A stretch of DNA of 64,000 bases from Myroides sp. 1354 (GCF_030324495.1 NZ_JACAGN010000003.1:124001-188000); one strand, 5' to 3'; counted from the first letter of the stretch, positions 34,466 through 44,602 are shown. The notes: generated from the sequence alone by a model not told the origin. Program-made: numbers and translations.

Positions 34466-37400
34466 TTATCGTTTTAATGAGAAGTGTCCTTTGTATTGAA
34501 CCTTTCTAGGAACTTGATTTGCTTGTTTCGCCTCTTCTAAATATTCTACAGTAAACCAATAATCTGTTGATGGCATTGGTTTCCCATTAAATGTACCATC
34601 CCATCCTCCATTTGCAGGAGTAAACTGAGAAAGCAACTTACCATATCTATCATAGATATAAATCACTGCTTCTGGGTGTCCTTTTAATGTTGGAATATTC
34701 CATGTATCATTAAATCCATCTCCGTTTGGTGTAAAGAATTTAGGATAACCTAAAACAAATATATCAACATATTGTGGACAGATTGATCTTTGATCTTTAT
34801 ATCTCACCCAAACTCTATGTGTTCCATTTAATACATCATAGAAAACTCTTGAATCTTGATAAGCTCCTTCATCCAAAGCAAACTCGAACAATCTAGCATC
34901 CGTTGGACTTTCAACTACAATAGAAATTCGCTCTTCTCCATCTATAGCACCTAAAATACCTTTTGAATCGGCATTCATGATTTTAATCTTGATCTCTTCA
35001 ACCGTATTAAGTATTATAGCATTACTTGTATTCGAACATTGTTGTCCTTTGTATTTAACAACAACTCTAAACATATTACCTTGTTCAATACTCTCTACTA
35101 CATAATAAGATTTCGTAGCTCCAGCAATTGGAGTAAACGCTCCAATTGTACCATTCCTTCTCTCCCATTGGAATTCATAATCTCCAGCTTTAAATCCAGA
35201 ATCAATTGTATATGGATCTACTAATTTTTTTGTATTGTAGTCGATACACACTAATGTACTTGTTGGTAAAACTGGTGCAATCGGTGTTTCGAATACTGTT
35301 AATGTAAATCTCGTTTCATCTTGACAGTAGAATACTGTTCCAGCAGGTCCTACTTGCTTAATAATAGCGACAATTTCATGTGATCCGATAGGCAAGACAA
35401 AACGACCTAAATCAGCTACATCAATCAATGCATTTCTATAATAATACTCAACTTCTAAATCAGCTGGATCAATAACTTGCGCTCCTTTGATTTCATCAGT
35501 AAATAAATTGAGATTGAATGTTGCAGTTCCACCAGATCCGGCAGGTGTAGCACATACCTCAATTCTAGTCTTATCTGTCAAATCTATTGGGAACGCTACT
35601 ACTTTCTGTTCAATTGACAAAATTAGTTTATCCACATAGAAACAACCCGTTTTCTTATCTGTTAATCTTACGTAAATTTCTTGCTGGAACGCAACGATAT
35701 TAGTATAATCATACAGAAGAGGATTACTATCATTCATTGCCCCGTTTAAGGTTGTATAGAATGTGATCGTATAATCCGCAGCATTTCTACCATCCAATAT
35801 TTCATCAAACTTTGTTCTTAAATCAAATTTTGCAAATGGACTTGGATTGTCTAAACAATAAGTATAAGGACTTAATGGTCCAAAATACGGTTGTAGATTC
35901 ACCTTCAATGGTAATTGAACTAATACAAAACAACTCTCTGGTACTCCTCCATTATTCTTAGCTACTCTTACCCAAACGATTCTTGTTCCTGTCACATAAT
36001 TTGTAGGGAATGGAATAGCATTTAAATTTGCCGTAGCATCTGCTTCAGATTCAAAATAACTGAATAATAAATTCGGATCTTGATTTCTCATATCCTCTTC
36101 AGCTAATCTTAAATTAAATTCAGCTTTACCATCTCTAGTTTGAAACTCACACATCTCTAAAGGCTTAGGATTGAAGTTTGGCACAGGTAAAGGTTTAACT
36201 CGAATAACCAAAGGTCTAATACTTCTACATCCATTTCTTCCTTCTACAGATATCCAAATTGTTTGAGGATTTGTTCTATTCACATAGTTTCTCGTATTCT
36301 GAATTGGGTTTCTGTTGTTCTCTGCATCTTCTTTCGATTCATAATAACCAAATACAGCTCCAAAAACCTCAACACCTAATAACAGTTCAGATTCTCTTTC
36401 ATGTAAGTTAAATGTAGCAGATACACCAGGTAATGATGAATCTTGACATAACTCAATTGGAGTCAATACTGTTGCAATCTCTAATGGATTTTTAATTTCC
36501 AATAAGAAAGAACCAATTACATAACATTTTGTAACCGTATTTTCAATTCTAACCCAGATTCTTTGATTTAATATTGTATTTGTAAATACCTCTGGGGTGG
36601 TAATTCTGTTTCTCTTATTCAATGCATCATCTTCCGATAAATAGTAGACGATACTAATATTTGCTGGATCAACTTGTTGCTCAGCTAAGATGCGTTCGTT
36701 CTGATCGGTTAAATCAAAAATAGCGCTTGTACCATCATGTCTATCCGTACACATCACTAAATTTTCAAGTGCCACTGGTAATGTAGGTGCAGCTACTACA
36801 ACAATTCTCAATGGTTTGACTGTGAAACAACGCGTTACAGGATCAAGTGCTTTCACCCAAATTATAGAAACACCCGGTTGAATATTGGTATAATTTGTTG
36901 GAGTCAAAATACGATCAATATCGTTGTATGCATTTTCTTCCAACTCATAAAAATGATATTCTAAACCAACAACTCCAACTTGAATCGTGTTAACAATATC
37001 CACTAAGTTAAAAGAAGTTACACCCGTTTCTCCATAACTACAAACTTGGAATGGATCATTTGAGATATTTAATGTAGGCAAAGCATCTACACGTAATGCT
37101 AATGTTCTTACTACATGACATCCCGCTTCATTTTCGATACGAACAAAGATTGTTTGATAGTAAGCCACTTCATTTTGATAACTATTAGGCAAACTATTTC
37201 GATTAGTGTCCGCATCAGCTTCTGTTTTATGATAGCTAATGATTAACCCTCTTTGGCCATTTGAAATTACGTTCTTATAACCAAGTAAATCGAAGGTTCC
37301 GATTCCGTTATTTTCTACTGCACTACACAATTTATAGGTAGGCAACATGGCAGGAACATTAGGCAATAATTTTGTAGTTAACACTAAGCGCGTTACTGCA

Positions 37401-40400
37401 TAACATCCTGTTGTTCTATCCTCTACTCTTACCCAAACAACGTAAGCAGTTGTATTTGAAAAAGTATCAGCATTTTCTATAGAAAATTCTCCTCTATGCG
37501 CATTATTTTCTGTTAAGTAATAAGTAATTTCAAAATTCGCAGCATTTTGACCTCCTAAAATCTCAGATTCTTTTAAGTGCAAATTATAAATTACTTCTCT
37601 ATTTTGACTCTCTACACAAGCAGCGAAAGGTGTAGGTTCTACAATTCTAGGCGAACGTGAAATTACCAACTCAATCGGTACAATTTCAAAACATCCTGAA
37701 CGGTCAAAAGCAATTCTAGCATAAATCGTTTGATTGTTTGGAATTGTATTCGTAAATGTATCTGATAAATTATTGATATTTCTTTGTGCATCAGCCTGAG
37801 AAGTAAAATAACGCACACTTATATTAGGTAATATATTACCAAACAATTGATACGTAATTGTACTTGTTGAGAACTCTGCTATACCATCATTATTTGTTGA
37901 ACAATTAAAAATGGTAACATCATCTGCATGATCAGGAATATCTGCTACAATTAAATCTATAGGTGTTGTTACAAAACACTTTGTTCTTGCGTGCTCAACA
38001 CGTGCCCAGATTGTAGTTGCTGTATTTTGATAAATGTTAGGTAAACGATTCGCCGCCAAACCAGCAATTGCATTGGCTTCTGTAGCATAATAACTAACAA
38101 TTAAATTGGGTCTACCACCTGTTAGTGTTAAATTACTCAGTGACAAATTAAATTCACCGATAGACTTCTCTGCATTAATAGGGCAACCAAAAATTTCATC
38201 TACTGGAAATATAGTTGGCACCTCTTCAATGAATAGTCTAAAACTTGTAGTAGCATAAGCCTCAAGATTTGTATTACTTTGTACACGTACATAAATAGTT
38301 TGTCCATGTGTTCCAGTAAAATTCGCTAAATCCGCTGTTGGAATTGCATTATTCCCTGTAGCTGCATCTGCTTGTGTTGTATAATACGTAACTGTAAATC
38401 CAGGCGCATTATTATATACAATTGGCGTTTGTACAGTTAAGTCGAAAATTGTAGCAGGATTACAAATAATTAAATTATCTAATGTGCGCAATTGTAATGC
38501 ACAATTGTTTACCACTAAATTAAAATGATCAACTGTAAAACAATTTAAGCTCATTCCTGGATCAACCGCTCTAAACCAAATTTGTTTTGGACTATTATTA
38601 ATATGTACAACTTGATTCACATCAATAGCATTGATATCTAATTGTGCATTTTCTTCCGATTCGTAATAATTATAGATTACATTAGGATTTGAACTAACCG
38701 AAGCTTGTACATCTCTCAAATTAAATGTACCTCTTCTTGTTTCTTGATCCATACAAGCATTTAAATTACTTGGGCTATTCACAAACAACACGGGATCAAC
38801 TGTAACTGTAATGTCTTTAGTATATATACAATTAAAATTATCTGTTACCTCATACGTATATGTATAAGTACCAGGTGTTACAGGGCGAACCATTGCTCTA
38901 CCATCTTCTAAATTAACTATACCTTCACCAATCCAACGTTCTGATTTAACTTCAGGTGCAAATGATAAGTCACTTGGGACAATAGATTCATCGAATTCTA
39001 AACTCCAAGAGAAAATCCAACCGTTATCTACTGCTAATTGATCTAATATTTCGATTCTCCATTCTCCATTTAATTCTGTACCAACAAAATTTTGGAAAGA
39101 ATCTACGGGTAAATAAGTTCCGGGGTTAGCCGCTTGTCTTACATTACCCTGAGGTGGCATCGATACAGCAGTTGTAGCCACACCAGGACCTCCAACAATA
39201 ATATTACCAGGAGTCATATCAAAACAATAGTTCCATCCTATACCAGGCCCTTCAGCCTCATCAGCTTCTCTTCCTTGCAACCATCTAGGATGACCAAAAG
39301 TTCTAGCTCCACCAGCTTGATTGTGTAATAGAACACGTTGACCATTCGGAGCAACTAAAGTGATAATTAAATCTCCCATAAAGGAGTGTTCCATATTCAA
39401 ACAGACTCTAACATGATTCATGTCTTCCAATGTTTGTCCTAAACAAAACTGATCGACAAAAATACTAGTAGTATATAAATCACGTCCATCTGGAATAAAA
39501 GTTGTTCCAGCTACTGGAGGAATAGGTTCGTAGTCAAATTTTTTCAATTCAACCTCTGAATCCAAATAAATTGTTTCGTTTAAACAATAATTTGGTTTAT
39601 CAGCACTCAAATCAATGGTTGCTTCATTAGAACTTACTTGTATAACGACACTGACTAGATTTTTACTTCTACATCCTTCCGAATCAATGGCAACGAGACT
39701 AAACTTATACGACCCCTCTTCATTAAATTGAGTGGTGATTTCTTTTCCACGATAGACTATATTATTTAAGTTTTCGTCTTTTCTATTTAAAATCCACTCA
39801 TATTTTGCTCCTTCATTATTTCTTTCAAAGACACCATCTGCTTTTAATGTAAATGGCGTTCCTTTACAAACGCGGATTACTCCAACGTCTTCAGGACACA
39901 CAGGTCTTACACCTGGATCAATTGCAGGTATTGATCCCGCAAAAACAGCTCTGATATTTTGACACTCACCTCTACAAGAAATTTTTGCACGCCAACCTGG
40001 CATTGTATTTTGATCATCTGATTCAAATACAAAAGTTAAACATCCATTACTTGTAGCTAAGTTTCCTATAACCGAAAAAGGTTCTTCAATATGACCTGAA
40101 TAGGTAGCAATAGCTGCTCCATTCGCATTATCACCAGCAAAAACAGTTAATGTATCAGCATTTGCTTCAGTAATAAAGCTTTCAAAATCTAATACGATAT
40201 AACTATCTTCATCATCAGGACAGATGGTAAACGTAAAGTTTTCATTATTTCCATAATGATTATCAAATCCACCTGAATCAAAGAAATAACCCGAACAGGT
40301 ATCTATTCGTCCATTCGTTATGGGATATGGAGTATACTCTGAATTATTTTGGGCAAAACTCAGGTAACTACATAATAAAAATAATAGGTTAATAATTTTT

Positions 40401-40405
40401 TTCAT
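34466..40405 (-). CDS. giant T9SS type B surface protein with CUB, P-domain and about 12 tandem repeats
   Basis: This predicted surface protein is 1979 aa long. After a signal peptide (MKKIINLLFLLCSYLSFAQ) come a CUB-like domain (about 35-145, CSGYFFDSGGFDNHYG..CLTFVFESDD), a PKD/Ig-like segment (about 165-260) and a proprotein-convertase P-domain (about 300-475, LEDMNHVRVCLNMEHSFMGDLIITLVAPNG). About 12 tandem repeats of 90-100 aa follow (about 540-1705). Each has a Cys near its start, a FNL strand, a YYxxxxDA motif and a TIWVRVE..T.CY motif. The type B sorting domain (FFTPNGDGFNDTWNIPTLKGHPEAV.., IYDRYGKLLSQF) ends the chain. The repeats recall SprB-type adhesins. It lies between a small secreted protein and SprF in one operon. 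Confidence 0.87.
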   Translation of the reverse strand: MKKIINLLFLLCSYLSFAQNNSEYTPYPITNGRIDTCSGYFFDSGGFDNHYGNNENFTFTICPDDEDSYIVLDFESFITEANADTLTVFAGDNANGAAIATYSGHIEEPFSVIGNLATSNGCLTFVFESDDQNTMPGWRAKISCRGECQNIRAVFAGSIPAIDPGVRPVCPEDVGVIRVCKGTPFTLKADGVFERNNEGAKYEWILNRKDENLNNIVYRGKEITTQFNEEGSYKFSLVAIDSEGCRSKNLVSVVIQVSSNEATIDLSADKPNYCLNETIYLDSEVELKKFDYEPIPPVAGTTFIPDGRDLYTTSIFVDQFCLGQTLEDMNHVRVCLNMEHSFMGDLIITLVAPNGQRVLLHNQAGGARTFGHPRWLQGREADEAEGPGIGWNYCFDMTPGNIIVGGPGVATTAVSMPPQGNVRQAANPGTYLPVDSFQNFVGTELNGEWRIEILDQLAVDNGWIFSWSLEFDESIVPSDLSFAPEVKSERWIGEGIVNLEDGRAMVRPVTPGTYTYTYEVTDNFNCIYTKDITVTVDPVLFVNSPSNLNACMDQETRRGTFNLRDVQASVSSNPNVIYNYYESEENAQLDINAIDVNQVVHINNSPKQIWFRAVDPGMSLNCFTVDHFNLVVNNCALQLRTLDNLIICNPATIFDLTVQTPIVYNNAPGFTVTYYTTQADAATGNNAIPTADLANFTGTHGQTIYVRVQSNTNLEAYATTSFRLFIEEVPTIFPVDEIFGCPINAEKSIGEFNLSLSNLTLTGGRPNLIVSYYATEANAIAGLAANRLPNIYQNTATTIWARVEHARTKCFVTTPIDLIVADIPDHADDVTIFNCSTNNDGIAEFSTSTITYQLFGNILPNISVRYFTSQADAQRNINNLSDTFTNTIPNNQTIYARIAFDRSGCFEIVPIELVISRSPRIVEPTPFAACVESQNREVIYNLHLKESEILGGQNAANFEITYYLTENNAHRGEFSIENADTFSNTTAYVVWVRVEDRTTGCYAVTRLVLTTKLLPNVPAMLPTYKLCSAVENNGIGTFDLLGYKNVISNGQRGLIISYHKTEADADTNRNSLPNSYQNEVAYYQTIFVRIENEAGCHVVRTLALRVDALPTLNISNDPFQVCSYGETGVTSFNLVDIVNTIQVGVVGLEYHFYELEENAYNDIDRILTPTNYTNIQPGVSIIWVKALDPVTRCFTVKPLRIVVVAAPTLPVALENLVMCTDRHDGTSAIFDLTDQNERILAEQQVDPANISIVYYLSEDDALNKRNRITTPEVFTNTILNQRIWVRIENTVTKCYVIGSFLLEIKNPLEIATVLTPIELCQDSSLPGVSATFNLHERESELLLGVEVFGAVFGYYESKEDAENNRNPIQNTRNYVNRTNPQTIWISVEGRNGCRSIRPLVIRVKPLPVPNFNPKPLEMCEFQTRDGKAEFNLRLAEEDMRNQDPNLLFSYFESEADATANLNAIPFPTNYVTGTRIVWVRVAKNNGGVPESCFVLVQLPLKVNLQPYFGPLSPYTYCLDNPSPFAKFDLRTKFDEILDGRNAADYTITFYTTLNGAMNDSNPLLYDYTNIVAFQQEIYVRLTDKKTGCFYVDKLILSIEQKVVAFPIDLTDKTRIEVCATPAGSGGTATFNLNLFTDEIKGAQVIDPADLEVEYYYRNALIDVADLGRFVLPIGSHEIVAIIKQVGPAGTVFYCQDETRFTLTVFETPIAPVLPTSTLVCIDYNTKKLVDPYTIDSGFKAGDYEFQWERRNGTIGAFTPIAGATKSYYVVESIEQGNMFRVVVKYKGQQCSNTSNAIILNTVEEIKIKIMNADSKGILGAIDGEERISIVVESPTDARLFEFALDEGAYQDSRVFYDVLNGTHRVWVRYKDQRSICPQYVDIFVLGYPKFFTPNGDGFNDTWNIPTLKGHPEAVIYIYDRYGKLLSQFTPANGGWDGTFNGKPMPSTDYWFTVEYLEEAKQANQVPRKVQYKGHFSLKR

Positions 40406-40409
40406 ACTG

Positions 40410-40826
40410 CTATCTTCTATAAGCTTTTTGATGAATAATAATTACAAAATTTGTGTTATCTACTCGGTACAAAGCATCTCTATTTTCAAAAAACGCCAAA
40501 TTATACTTTAACACATTAAATGTATTTATATTAAATACTTCATCACGTGTTAAAGCGGTATTGTACTTGTTAAATAAGGGCACTTCAGATAACAATTGAT
40601 ATTTTTCATCTCTTGAATAGGCCTCTTCTCTTATTTCAACTCTTTCATTCAGTAATCTCGTTAGAGCTTCAACTCTAACATCCGATAATAGTTTCATATT
40701 ATCACGATAGACTTCTGATATTCGAGGGTCTAAAGTTGTCGTTCCTTCTTGCGCCTTTGATGAAAAACTCAAGAGTATAGCTCCAACTAGGATAATTACA
40801 GAGCTAAAAACTGTTTTAAACTTCAT
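40410..40826 (-). CDS. small secreted protein of unknown function, first gene of the SprF operon
   Basis: This is a 138-aa protein with a clear signal peptide (MKFKTVFSSVIILVGAILLSFSSKAQ). The mature part of about 112 residues is mainly helical, with no Cys and no recognised domain. Its C-terminus VDNTNFVIIIHQKAYRR has a short hydrophobic strand. It is encoded 4 bases before the giant type B protein, hence co-translated with it and SprF. A periplasmic helper for that cargo is a reasonable guess, but I do not recognise the family. Confidence 0.75.
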   Translation of the reverse strand: MKFKTVFSSVIILVGAILLSFSSKAQEGTTTLDPRISEVYRDNMKLLSDVRVEALTRLLNERVEIREEAYSRDEKYQLLSEVPLFNKYNTALTRDEVFNINTFNVLKYNLAFFENRDALYRVDNTNFVIIIHQKAYRR

Positions 40827-40978
40827 ACGTTACACACTTTATAAAAATTATTATTCATTTATTACTATTATAAAATTCTAAAATAGATTAACTTACGTTC
40901 AGAACTAGAATTAAAAGACTTGTATTTTAACGCTGTTAATTCATACTTAATTATATGTTAATTATATGTTTAAAAAAC

Positions 40979-40986
40979 CAAATATA
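40979..40986 (-). promoter_or_regulatory. possible -7 element of the SprF operon
   Basis: TATATTTG on the minus strand lies about 150 bases upstream of the first gene of the operon. No -33 element is apparent, so this is weak. Confidence 0.3.
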
Positions 40987-41010
40987 CAGATTCGTAGAAT
41001 ATAAGTTTGT

Positions 41011-41018
41011 TAATTTTG
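41011..41018 (+). promoter_or_regulatory. predicted -7 element of the NifU-like gene
   Basis: TAATTTTG matches TAnnTTTG, 17 bases before the ATG at 41036. The -33 partner is poor. Confidence 0.35.
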
Positions 41019-41035
41019 AAAAAAAATAAAACAAA

Positions 41036-41935
41036 ATGTCACAGATTAAAATTCAAAATACTCAAAACCCAGCAATTGTCAAGTTTATCCTCCCTGATTT
41101 CATCACAAAAGGAGACAATTTTGAGTTCAAAAACATTGATGAAACTGCATCATCTCCATTAGCGAGAGAACTTTTCTACTTACCTTTTGTAAAAACGGTA
41201 TTTATTGCAAATAATTTTATCGCCATTGAAAAATTTTCAATCGTAGAATGGGATGACGTGCAAGACACTGTTGCAGATCAAATCCAAACTTTCATGGCTA
41301 AAGGTAAGAAAATCTTAATAGAATCTAAAGATGTTCACAAAAAACATCCAATTACGATTTATGCGGAATCAACGCCAAATCCTGCAGTGATCAAGTTTGT
41401 TGCCAACAAGGCATTAACCAAGCAAGGGGTTGAGTTTAAAAACATTGACGAAGCAATGTCTTCGCCATTAGCGAAAGAACTGTTTAAATTGCCTTTTGTA
41501 CGCGAAGTATTCATTGACGAGAATTACGTTTCTATTTCTAAATATGAAGCATTTGATTGGAATGAATTCATCCAATCTACCCGTTCTTTTATTAAGGAAT
41601 TTTTAGAAAAAGGAAACTTAGCAGTAGACGAAGCTTTAGTAACAAATGTTGCCGAATTAGAGAAACAAGCGGATATTCACTTTGACTCTTTAGACGAGAA
41701 ATCACAACGCATCATTAATATTTTAGAAGAAAATGTGAAACCAGCGGTTCAAGCGGATGGTGGAAATATTGCCTTCCAAAACTACAACCAAGAAACGAAC
41801 GTCGTACAAGTCATTTTACAAGGAGCTTGTAGCGGATGTCCCTCTTCTACTTTTACCTTAAAGAATGGAATTGAAAGTATGTTGAGACATATGCTCGCGG
41901 ATGAAGCTATCGTTGTTGAAGCAATCAATGGATAA
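41036..41935 (+). CDS. NifU-like Fe-S scaffold protein with two N-terminal Nfu_N domains
   Basis: This cytoplasmic Fe-S cluster carrier is 299 aa long. Two tandem Nfu_N-type domains (about 5-85 and 105-190) share the phrases FKNIDExxSSPLAxELFxLPFV and VFIxxNxxxIxKxxxxxW. A C-terminal NifU domain (about 215-295) has the cluster-binding CxxC at Cys265 and Cys268 (GACSGCPSSTFTLKNGIE). Typical Nfu proteins of the NfuA or mitochondrial type have one N-domain. The double arrangement is the Bacteroidota form. It is monocistronic, with a bidirectional terminator behind it. Confidence 0.93.
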   Translation: MSQIKIQNTQNPAIVKFILPDFITKGDNFEFKNIDETASSPLARELFYLPFVKTVFIANNFIAIEKFSIVEWDDVQDTVADQIQTFMAKGKKILIESKDVHKKHPITIYAESTPNPAVIKFVANKALTKQGVEFKNIDEAMSSPLAKELFKLPFVREVFIDENYVSISKYEAFDWNEFIQSTRSFIKEFLEKGNLAVDEALVTNVAELEKQADIHFDSLDEKSQRIINILEENVKPAVQADGGNIAFQNYNQETNVVQVILQGACSGCPSSTFTLKNGIESMLRHMLADEAIVVEAING

Positions 41936-41957
41936 TACTCCTTAGTTATATCAAAAC

Positions 41958-41990
41958 AAAAAGCGCTTGAAAGTTTCAAGCGCTTTTTTT
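41958..41990. terminator. bidirectional terminator between the NifU-like gene and the phosphate transporter
   Basis: A 13-bp stem (41958-41970 with 41976-41988) can extend to almost no loop, with A and T runs on its flanks. It serves the convergent genes on both sides. Confidence 0.88.
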
Positions 41991-42017
41991 ATACCTATGT
42001 ACATGCAAAAATAACTT

Positions 42018-44300
42018 CTACCCTTTAGATGTATATTTTGTTCTCTTTTGATCCAAATCAAACTTCTCAAACAACTCCAACAACCCAATTGTAGCCTTCA
42101 CCATATCATCTGTTTCAAACAAAATAGAGAAATACAACTTACTGTTCTTCGGACTCGTTTCTGTAGTGCGAATGCGAACGATTTGCTTTTGAATTAATTT
42201 GTCTATCGTCTGCGTAATATCTTCTTTATTTGCTAAGACATCACTAATACGATCAAATTTCTCCTCTAAGAAAATAGTTCCAATTTCATCTAAGAAGCTT
42301 TGCAGTTTATTGTCAATTAATTTCAAATCTCGAATCTGATTAAACTTCAATTTCTTGTGGTTGTTGTCCACATGCGTATAACTGTTCTGTGTAATAAATA
42401 AGGTAGACTTAATAATATCTTGTAAGAACCCTAAGGTCAATACATAAAACTTACTTGCCCCTACAGTCGTTTCATCTAAGTTTTTGATAAAGAAATAAAC
42501 ATTACCACGTAAGCTATCCACTTCTTTTTCCAACTGCTTTAATTTCTTTCTACACGCTTTTAAATCTGCGTGATTTTGCAACGCGACTCCGTCAATCACA
42601 CGGGTGTACAATTCATTTGTGCGCACAATAACTTTAGCAATTTGAGCTGAACTCTCCGAAGCTACTTCTTGAATAGTTACAATATCAATTTTATTGAGTT
42701 TTTCCGTTTTGAGTTTTTTCTCTTGCTCTAAGCGTTGATGCATCTTATTACTTCTATATAATAGGATACCTACTAAGATTAACATTGCTACTAATGCATA
42801 TACCTCTCCTATATAAAGGATATAAGCTGTAATAAAAGAAGCGACAAAAGCAACAATAGCCGTTACAAACCATCCTCCAATTACGTTGAACACCCCTGCC
42901 ACACGATATACAGCAGAATCTCTATCCCATGCTCTATCAGCGAAAGAGGTCCCCATAGCCACCATAAAGGTTACATAGGTTGTTGACAAGGGCAATTTCA
43001 TGGATGTTCCTATTGAAATCAAGATACTCGCCACCATAAGGTTAACGGAAGCCCTAACCATATCAAAGGCAGGTTCATCTTGTTTATTTTTACTCTTTGA
43101 CTGCACAACCGGTTGTTCAAAACGCTTGTCCATATGGATTTGCCACGATTTAGGAAGGAAATAATTTACAATACCTCCTAGAATAACCATACTGCGCACC
43201 AAAGCTTTAGACAGTAAATTGGGTGAAAATTTCTCATCAGAAGAATCTGAACTCTGACGAGCTAAACTCATTTCTGTTTCGATTACATTACGCGCCTTTT
43301 TTGAAGTCCACAGTGTATAGACCATCACAGCTCCTGCCAACAATAAAAAGTAGAAAGGTGCTTTCACACTTTCTTCTGCTAGTTTCCCCATCAAATATAC
43401 GTCAGCGGCTTGCCCTGAACTTTGAAAAAATTCAAACGACTGTACTGCAGCAATAGGCACTCCAATAAAGTTTACCAGGTCATTTCCTGCAAAAGCCAAG
43501 GCTAAAGCAAAGGTACCGATAATAATGATGACACGTAGGATATTCAACTTGAATAAAGACATCAACATTTGGGAAAACAACGTCCAAAACACAAAACTTA
43601 CTCCTAGAATAATCAGCTGGTGTTGGTCAATCCACATAGAAGCTTCTTTAGTTAAAAAGCTCGATCCTTTTAATCCTTTAATTAAAATAAAAAATGAAAT
43701 TGCAGAAATCGCAGTTCCCCCGAATAGCGCTCCAAAATATTTTAATTTGCGCTCTACTTGAAAGGTAAAAATCAAACGAGAAACATATTGAACCAAGGTA
43801 CCTAACGTAAACGATAAGATAACGGATAACAATATACTTACGACAATTTCAGAGGCCTTCTTCGTATTAATATAAGAAGGTAAAGTTGCCCAACTGTCAT
43901 CACTGGTTACAATTTTCACTACGGCCAAACACACGGCAGCTCCTAATAGTTCAAATACAATTGAAACCGTTGTAGATGTGGGTAATCCTAGGGTGTTAAA
44001 GACATCTAATAACAAGACATCGGTAATCATAACAGCCAGGAAAATAATCATGACATCATTGAAGGTAAACATGCTAGGGACAAAGATTCCGCTTCGGGCA
44101 ATCTCCATCATCCCACCAGAAAAAACCGCTCCTACTAAAATACCCAAAGAAGCGACAAGCATAATGCCTTTGAAAGACATCGCTTTGGATCCAAGTCCTG
44201 AGTTTAAAAAGTTTACAGCGTCATTACTAACCCCAACAGTTAAATCTATTATCGCTAATATCCCAAGGGCTATCAGCATTACAATAAAAATCTGTTCCAT
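42018..44300 (-). CDS. PiT-family inorganic phosphate transporter with PhoU-like C-terminal domain
   Basis: This is a low-affinity phosphate-cation symporter of the inner membrane. PHO4-family signatures are GVSNDAVNFLNSGLGSKAM near the N-terminus and the inverted-repeat counterpart FAGNDLVNFIGVPIAAVQS mid-chain, with about 12 membrane segments over residues 1-530. A further conserved stretch is PLSTTYVTFMVAMGTSFADRAWDRDSAVYRVAGVFNVI. About 230 hydrophilic helical residues follow (about 530-760), which look like a PhoU-like regulatory domain fused to the transporter. PiT proteins are normally 400-530 aa, with PhoU (or Pit accessory protein) encoded separately. It is monocistronic. Confidence 0.9.
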   Translation of the reverse strand: MEQIFIVMLIALGILAIIDLTVGVSNDAVNFLNSGLGSKAMSFKGIMLVASLGILVGAVFSGGMMEIARSGIFVPSMFTFNDVMIIFLAVMITDVLLLDVFNTLGLPTSTTVSIVFELLGAAVCLAVVKIVTSDDSWATLPSYINTKKASEIVVSILLSVILSFTLGTLVQYVSRLIFTFQVERKLKYFGALFGGTAISAISFFILIKGLKGSSFLTKEASMWIDQHQLIILGVSFVFWTLFSQMLMSLFKLNILRVIIIIGTFALALAFAGNDLVNFIGVPIAAVQSFEFFQSSGQAADVYLMGKLAEESVKAPFYFLLLAGAVMVYTLWTSKKARNVIETEMSLARQSSDSSDEKFSPNLLSKALVRSMVILGGIVNYFLPKSWQIHMDKRFEQPVVQSKSKNKQDEPAFDMVRASVNLMVASILISIGTSMKLPLSTTYVTFMVAMGTSFADRAWDRDSAVYRVAGVFNVIGGWFVTAIVAFVASFITAYILYIGEVYALVAMLILVGILLYRSNKMHQRLEQEKKLKTEKLNKIDIVTIQEVASESSAQIAKVIVRTNELYTRVIDGVALQNHADLKACRKKLKQLEKEVDSLRGNVYFFIKNLDETTVGASKFYVLTLGFLQDIIKSTLFITQNSYTHVDNNHKKLKFNQIRDLKLIDNKLQSFLDEIGTIFLEEKFDRISDVLANKEDITQTIDKLIQKQIVRIRTTETSPKNSKLYFSILFETDDMVKATIGLLELFEKFDLDQKRTKYTSKG

Positions 44301-44509
44301 TTATTCTTTTATTTTTTGCGTACTGCAAAAGTCCTTATATTTCTGTAATCCAACGTTAACTTAATGTTATCCTTTATTGGAAAAGAGAGAGGAGAGAGAA
44401 GGAAAGGGTAGAATTCTAGATTAAAGGAGTGATTCTTTTTTAGAAAAATCGGGTATTCTCAACTTACAAATACATAAAAAAGTAAACATTTCTATGCATT
44501 GAAAAGGCA
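44301..44509. other. non-coding gap with inverted partial copy of the heptamer satellite
   Basis: This sequence contains the leftward promoter of the phosphate transporter gene. Around 44379-44407 there is a purine-rich block (AAAAGAGAGAGGAGAGAGAAGG) preceded by TTATTGG. It is an approximate inverted copy of the right end of the satellite at 44510-44602, which is followed by CCAATAAATA. No gene is visible. Confidence 0.45.
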
Positions 44510-44602
44510 CCTCTCTCCTCTCTCCTCTCTCCTCTCTCCTCTCTCCTCTCTCCTCTCTCCTCTCTCCTCTCTCCTCTCTCCTCTTTCCTCTTTCCTCTCT
44601 CC
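44510..44602. repeat. heptanucleotide tandem repeat (CCTCTCT, about 13 copies)
   Basis: An uninterrupted microsatellite of unit CCTCTCT spans about 93 bases, with T-for-C variants in copies near the right end. One strand is pure pyrimidine, so it could adopt triplex-like structure and change length by slippage. Its right edge reaches the -33 position of the promoter of the gene starting at 44645. A 60-codon leftward ORF through it is just repeat translated as ERGERRE. Confidence 0.93.
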
